7,616 nt of DNA from CAYUYM01 sp964449305 (GTDB lineage: Bacteria > Bacteroidota > Ignavibacteria > SZUA-365 > CAYQST01), in contig CAYUYM010000164.1 in NCBI GenBank assembly GCA_964449305.1, positions 1 through 7,616 of the forward strand. The letters are read 5' to 3'. A model generated the notes under the pieces. That model saw only the letters and a list, made by a program, of their open reading frames with translations. It searched no databases and was not told the DNA's origin. Shown here in pieces: positions 6,521 to 7,616 of the stretch (the first letter of the stretch is position 1; each line of letters opens with the position of its first letter). The translations under genes were made by a program, and so were the position numbers.

Positions 6521-6565
6521 CTGCGGCACGCCGCGGTACACATCTTTTGCCCTTCATCACGAAGG
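6521..6565 (+). promoter_or_regulatory. Two small hairpins in the acpP-fabF gap
   Basis: The first inverted repeat (6521-6536) pairs CTGCGGC with GCCGCGG, one pair being a T-G wobble, around AC. It starts four bases after the acpP stop. It is not followed at once by a T-run, so it is a poor terminator; TCTTTTG comes 8 nt later. The second (6551-6565) pairs CCTTC with GAAGG around ATCAC. Either could protect the acpP mRNA 3' end or lower fabF expression relative to acpP. Function is inference. Confidence 0.4.
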
Positions 6566-6586
6566 ATCCATAATTCGGAGGTTACT

Positions 6587-7616
6587 ATGCAAGCCAGACG
6601 CGTGGTTGTCACGGGGATGGGAACCGTCAATCCTCTCGGGTTGACGGTGGAGGAGTTTTGGAACAATCTGCTGGCGGGTGTCAGCGGAGCAGACCACATC
6701 ACCACGTTCGATACGTCACATTTCAAGACCACCTTTGCCTGCATGGTGAAGGGGTTCGATGCCGCGAACTATTTCGACAGGAAATCGGCGCAGCGCATGG
6801 ATCCCTTCTGCCGATACGGCGTGGCCGCATCGACCATGGCGATCGCGGATGCCGGCATTCAGGATGCGGGCATCGATCCCACGCGGATCGGGGTGATTCT
6901 TGGATCGGGCATCGGCGGTCTGCAGACGCACTCCCAGCAGAGTGACGCCTTCATTGCTGCCTCGAACAATCCCCGTGTTCTGAGCCCGTTCTTTGTGCCG
7001 ATGATGATCTCCGACATTCTGGCGGGGCATGTCTCCATCCTGTTCGGTCTTCAGGGGCCGAACTATGCCATCACGTCTGCCTGTGCCACCTCGTCGCACT
7101 GCATCGGCGATGCGGCGATGCTGATCCAGCGCGGCATGGCGGATGTGATGGTGACCGGTGGATCGGAGGCGGCGGTGTGTCAGATGGGGGTCGGCGGTTT
7201 CAACGCCATGCGGGCCCTCTCCACGCGCAACGACGATCCGAAGACCGCATCACGCCCGTTCGACAAGGACCGGGACGGCTTCGTGATGGGCGAGGGGGCG
7301 GGCGTGCTGGTGCTGGAGGAATTGGAGCATGCCAGGGCCCGTGGCGCCAGGATCTACGCGGAAATCGCGGGCATCGGCTTCTCCGCAGACGCATATCACA
7401 TCACCGAGCCGGCGCCTGAAGGCAACGGCGCCGTCCGGTCGATGCAGATGGCGCTCAACGATGCCGAAATGAACCCGGTTGATGTCCAGCTCATCAATGC
7501 CCATGGCACGTCGACATTCTACAACGACAAGAACGAGACGGCAGCCATCAAGACGGTGTTCGGCGACCATGTCCGGGCACTGAAGGTGAACTCCACCAAG
7601 TCCATGACCGGCCACC
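6587..7616 (+). CDS. fabF: 3-oxoacyl-ACP synthase II (KAS II, FabF), truncated at the right edge
   Basis: FabF condenses malonyl-ACP with acyl-ACP during chain elongation. From the ATG at 6587, 343 codons are present of about 410-415 usual. The start MQARRVVVTGMGTVNPLG is typical, and GGAGG at 6577-6581 fixes it. Active-site residues are Cys166 in TSACATSS, His306 in NAHGTST and His343 in STKSMTGH, the Cys-His-His set of KAS I/II enzymes; the last His is the final complete codon in the window. FACMVKGFD (50-58) and the NDKNETAAIKTVFGDH stretch (313-328) resemble FCB-group FabF. HGTST is followed by Phe where Pro is normal. It ends the visible fab series; in related operons rnc often follows, but that lies outside the window. 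Confidence 0.97.
   Translation, partial: MQARRVVVTGMGTVNPLGLTVEEFWNNLLAGVSGADHITTFDTSHFKTTFACMVKGFDAANYFDRKSAQRMDPFCRYGVAASTMAIADAGIQDAGIDPTRIGVILGSGIGGLQTHSQQSDAFIAASNNPRVLSPFFVPMMISDILAGHVSILFGLQGPNYAITSACATSSHCIGDAAMLIQRGMADVMVTGGSEAAVCQMGVGGFNAMRALSTRNDDPKTASRPFDKDRDGFVMGEGAGVLVLEELEHARARGARIYAEIAGIGFSADAYHITEPAPEGNGAVRSMQMALNDAEMNPVDVQLINAHGTSTFYNDKNETAAIKTVFGDHVRALKVNSTKSMTGH

Noticed and set aside
6546..6578. Possible TTTG-N21-TAATTCGG promoter for fabF
   Set aside because: The -7 element matches poorly, and it would start transcription after the fabF ribosome binding site (6577-6581), removing it from the mRNA.
1..7616. A hidden defence, mobile or CRISPR system
   Set aside because: Apart from the short gaps described, every stretch is occupied by recognisable housekeeping genes. 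No direct repeat array, transposase, integrase or terminal inverted repeats were seen.

Overview
This is a housekeeping region of a GC-rich bacterial chromosome (about 60% GC by eye). It carries a compact fatty-acid and phospholipid synthesis operon on the + strand. Upstream, on the - strand, lie a histidine tRNA gene and a truncated tex gene. I found no mobile element, CRISPR array, prophage or defence locus, and nothing that amounts to an undescribed system.

The likely host belongs to the Fibrobacterota-Chlorobiota-Bacteroidota (FCB) assemblage. The two best promoter candidates match the Bacteroidota-type pattern (TTTG, 19-21 bp, TAnnTTTG) better than the sigma-70 pattern. FabG, FabF and L32 also resemble, from memory, proteins of Bacteroidota and Chlorobiota. 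Clear Shine-Dalgarno sequences before rpmF, fabD, fabG, acpP and fabF would be unusual for core Bacteroidota, so a Chlorobiota-like or other deep FCB lineage fits better. This is inference; phylum confidence is moderate and no genus can be named.

Layout, left to right. Positions 1-1404 (-) hold the N-terminal 468 residues of the RNA-binding protein Tex, which runs off the left edge. Positions 1453-1476 hold an intrinsic terminator and 1489-1562 tRNA-His(GTG), both on the - strand. Positions 1563-1741 form a divergent control region with a promoter for each direction. From 1742 rightwards all genes are on the + strand: DUF177/yceD, rpmF (L32), plsX, fabH, fabD, fabG, acpP and fabF, which is cut by the right edge. 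No strong terminator interrupts this series. plsX and fabH overlap by 4 nt, and the gaps fabH-fabD and fabD-fabG are 12 nt each.

How the genes work together: FabD loads malonate onto the ACP encoded by acpP. FabH condenses acetyl-CoA (or a branched primer) with malonyl-ACP, FabG reduces the 3-ketoacyl-ACP, and FabF performs later condensations. PlsX converts finished acyl-ACP to acyl-phosphate for glycerolipid synthesis. The dehydratase (FabZ) and enoyl reductase are not in the window. DUF177 and L32 at the head link the operon to ribosome production, an arrangement conserved across many bacteria. The more interesting details are regulatory: the divergent promoter pair, a tex leader with no visible promoter or ribosome binding site, small inverted repeats around acpP, and a predicted NADH preference for FabG.
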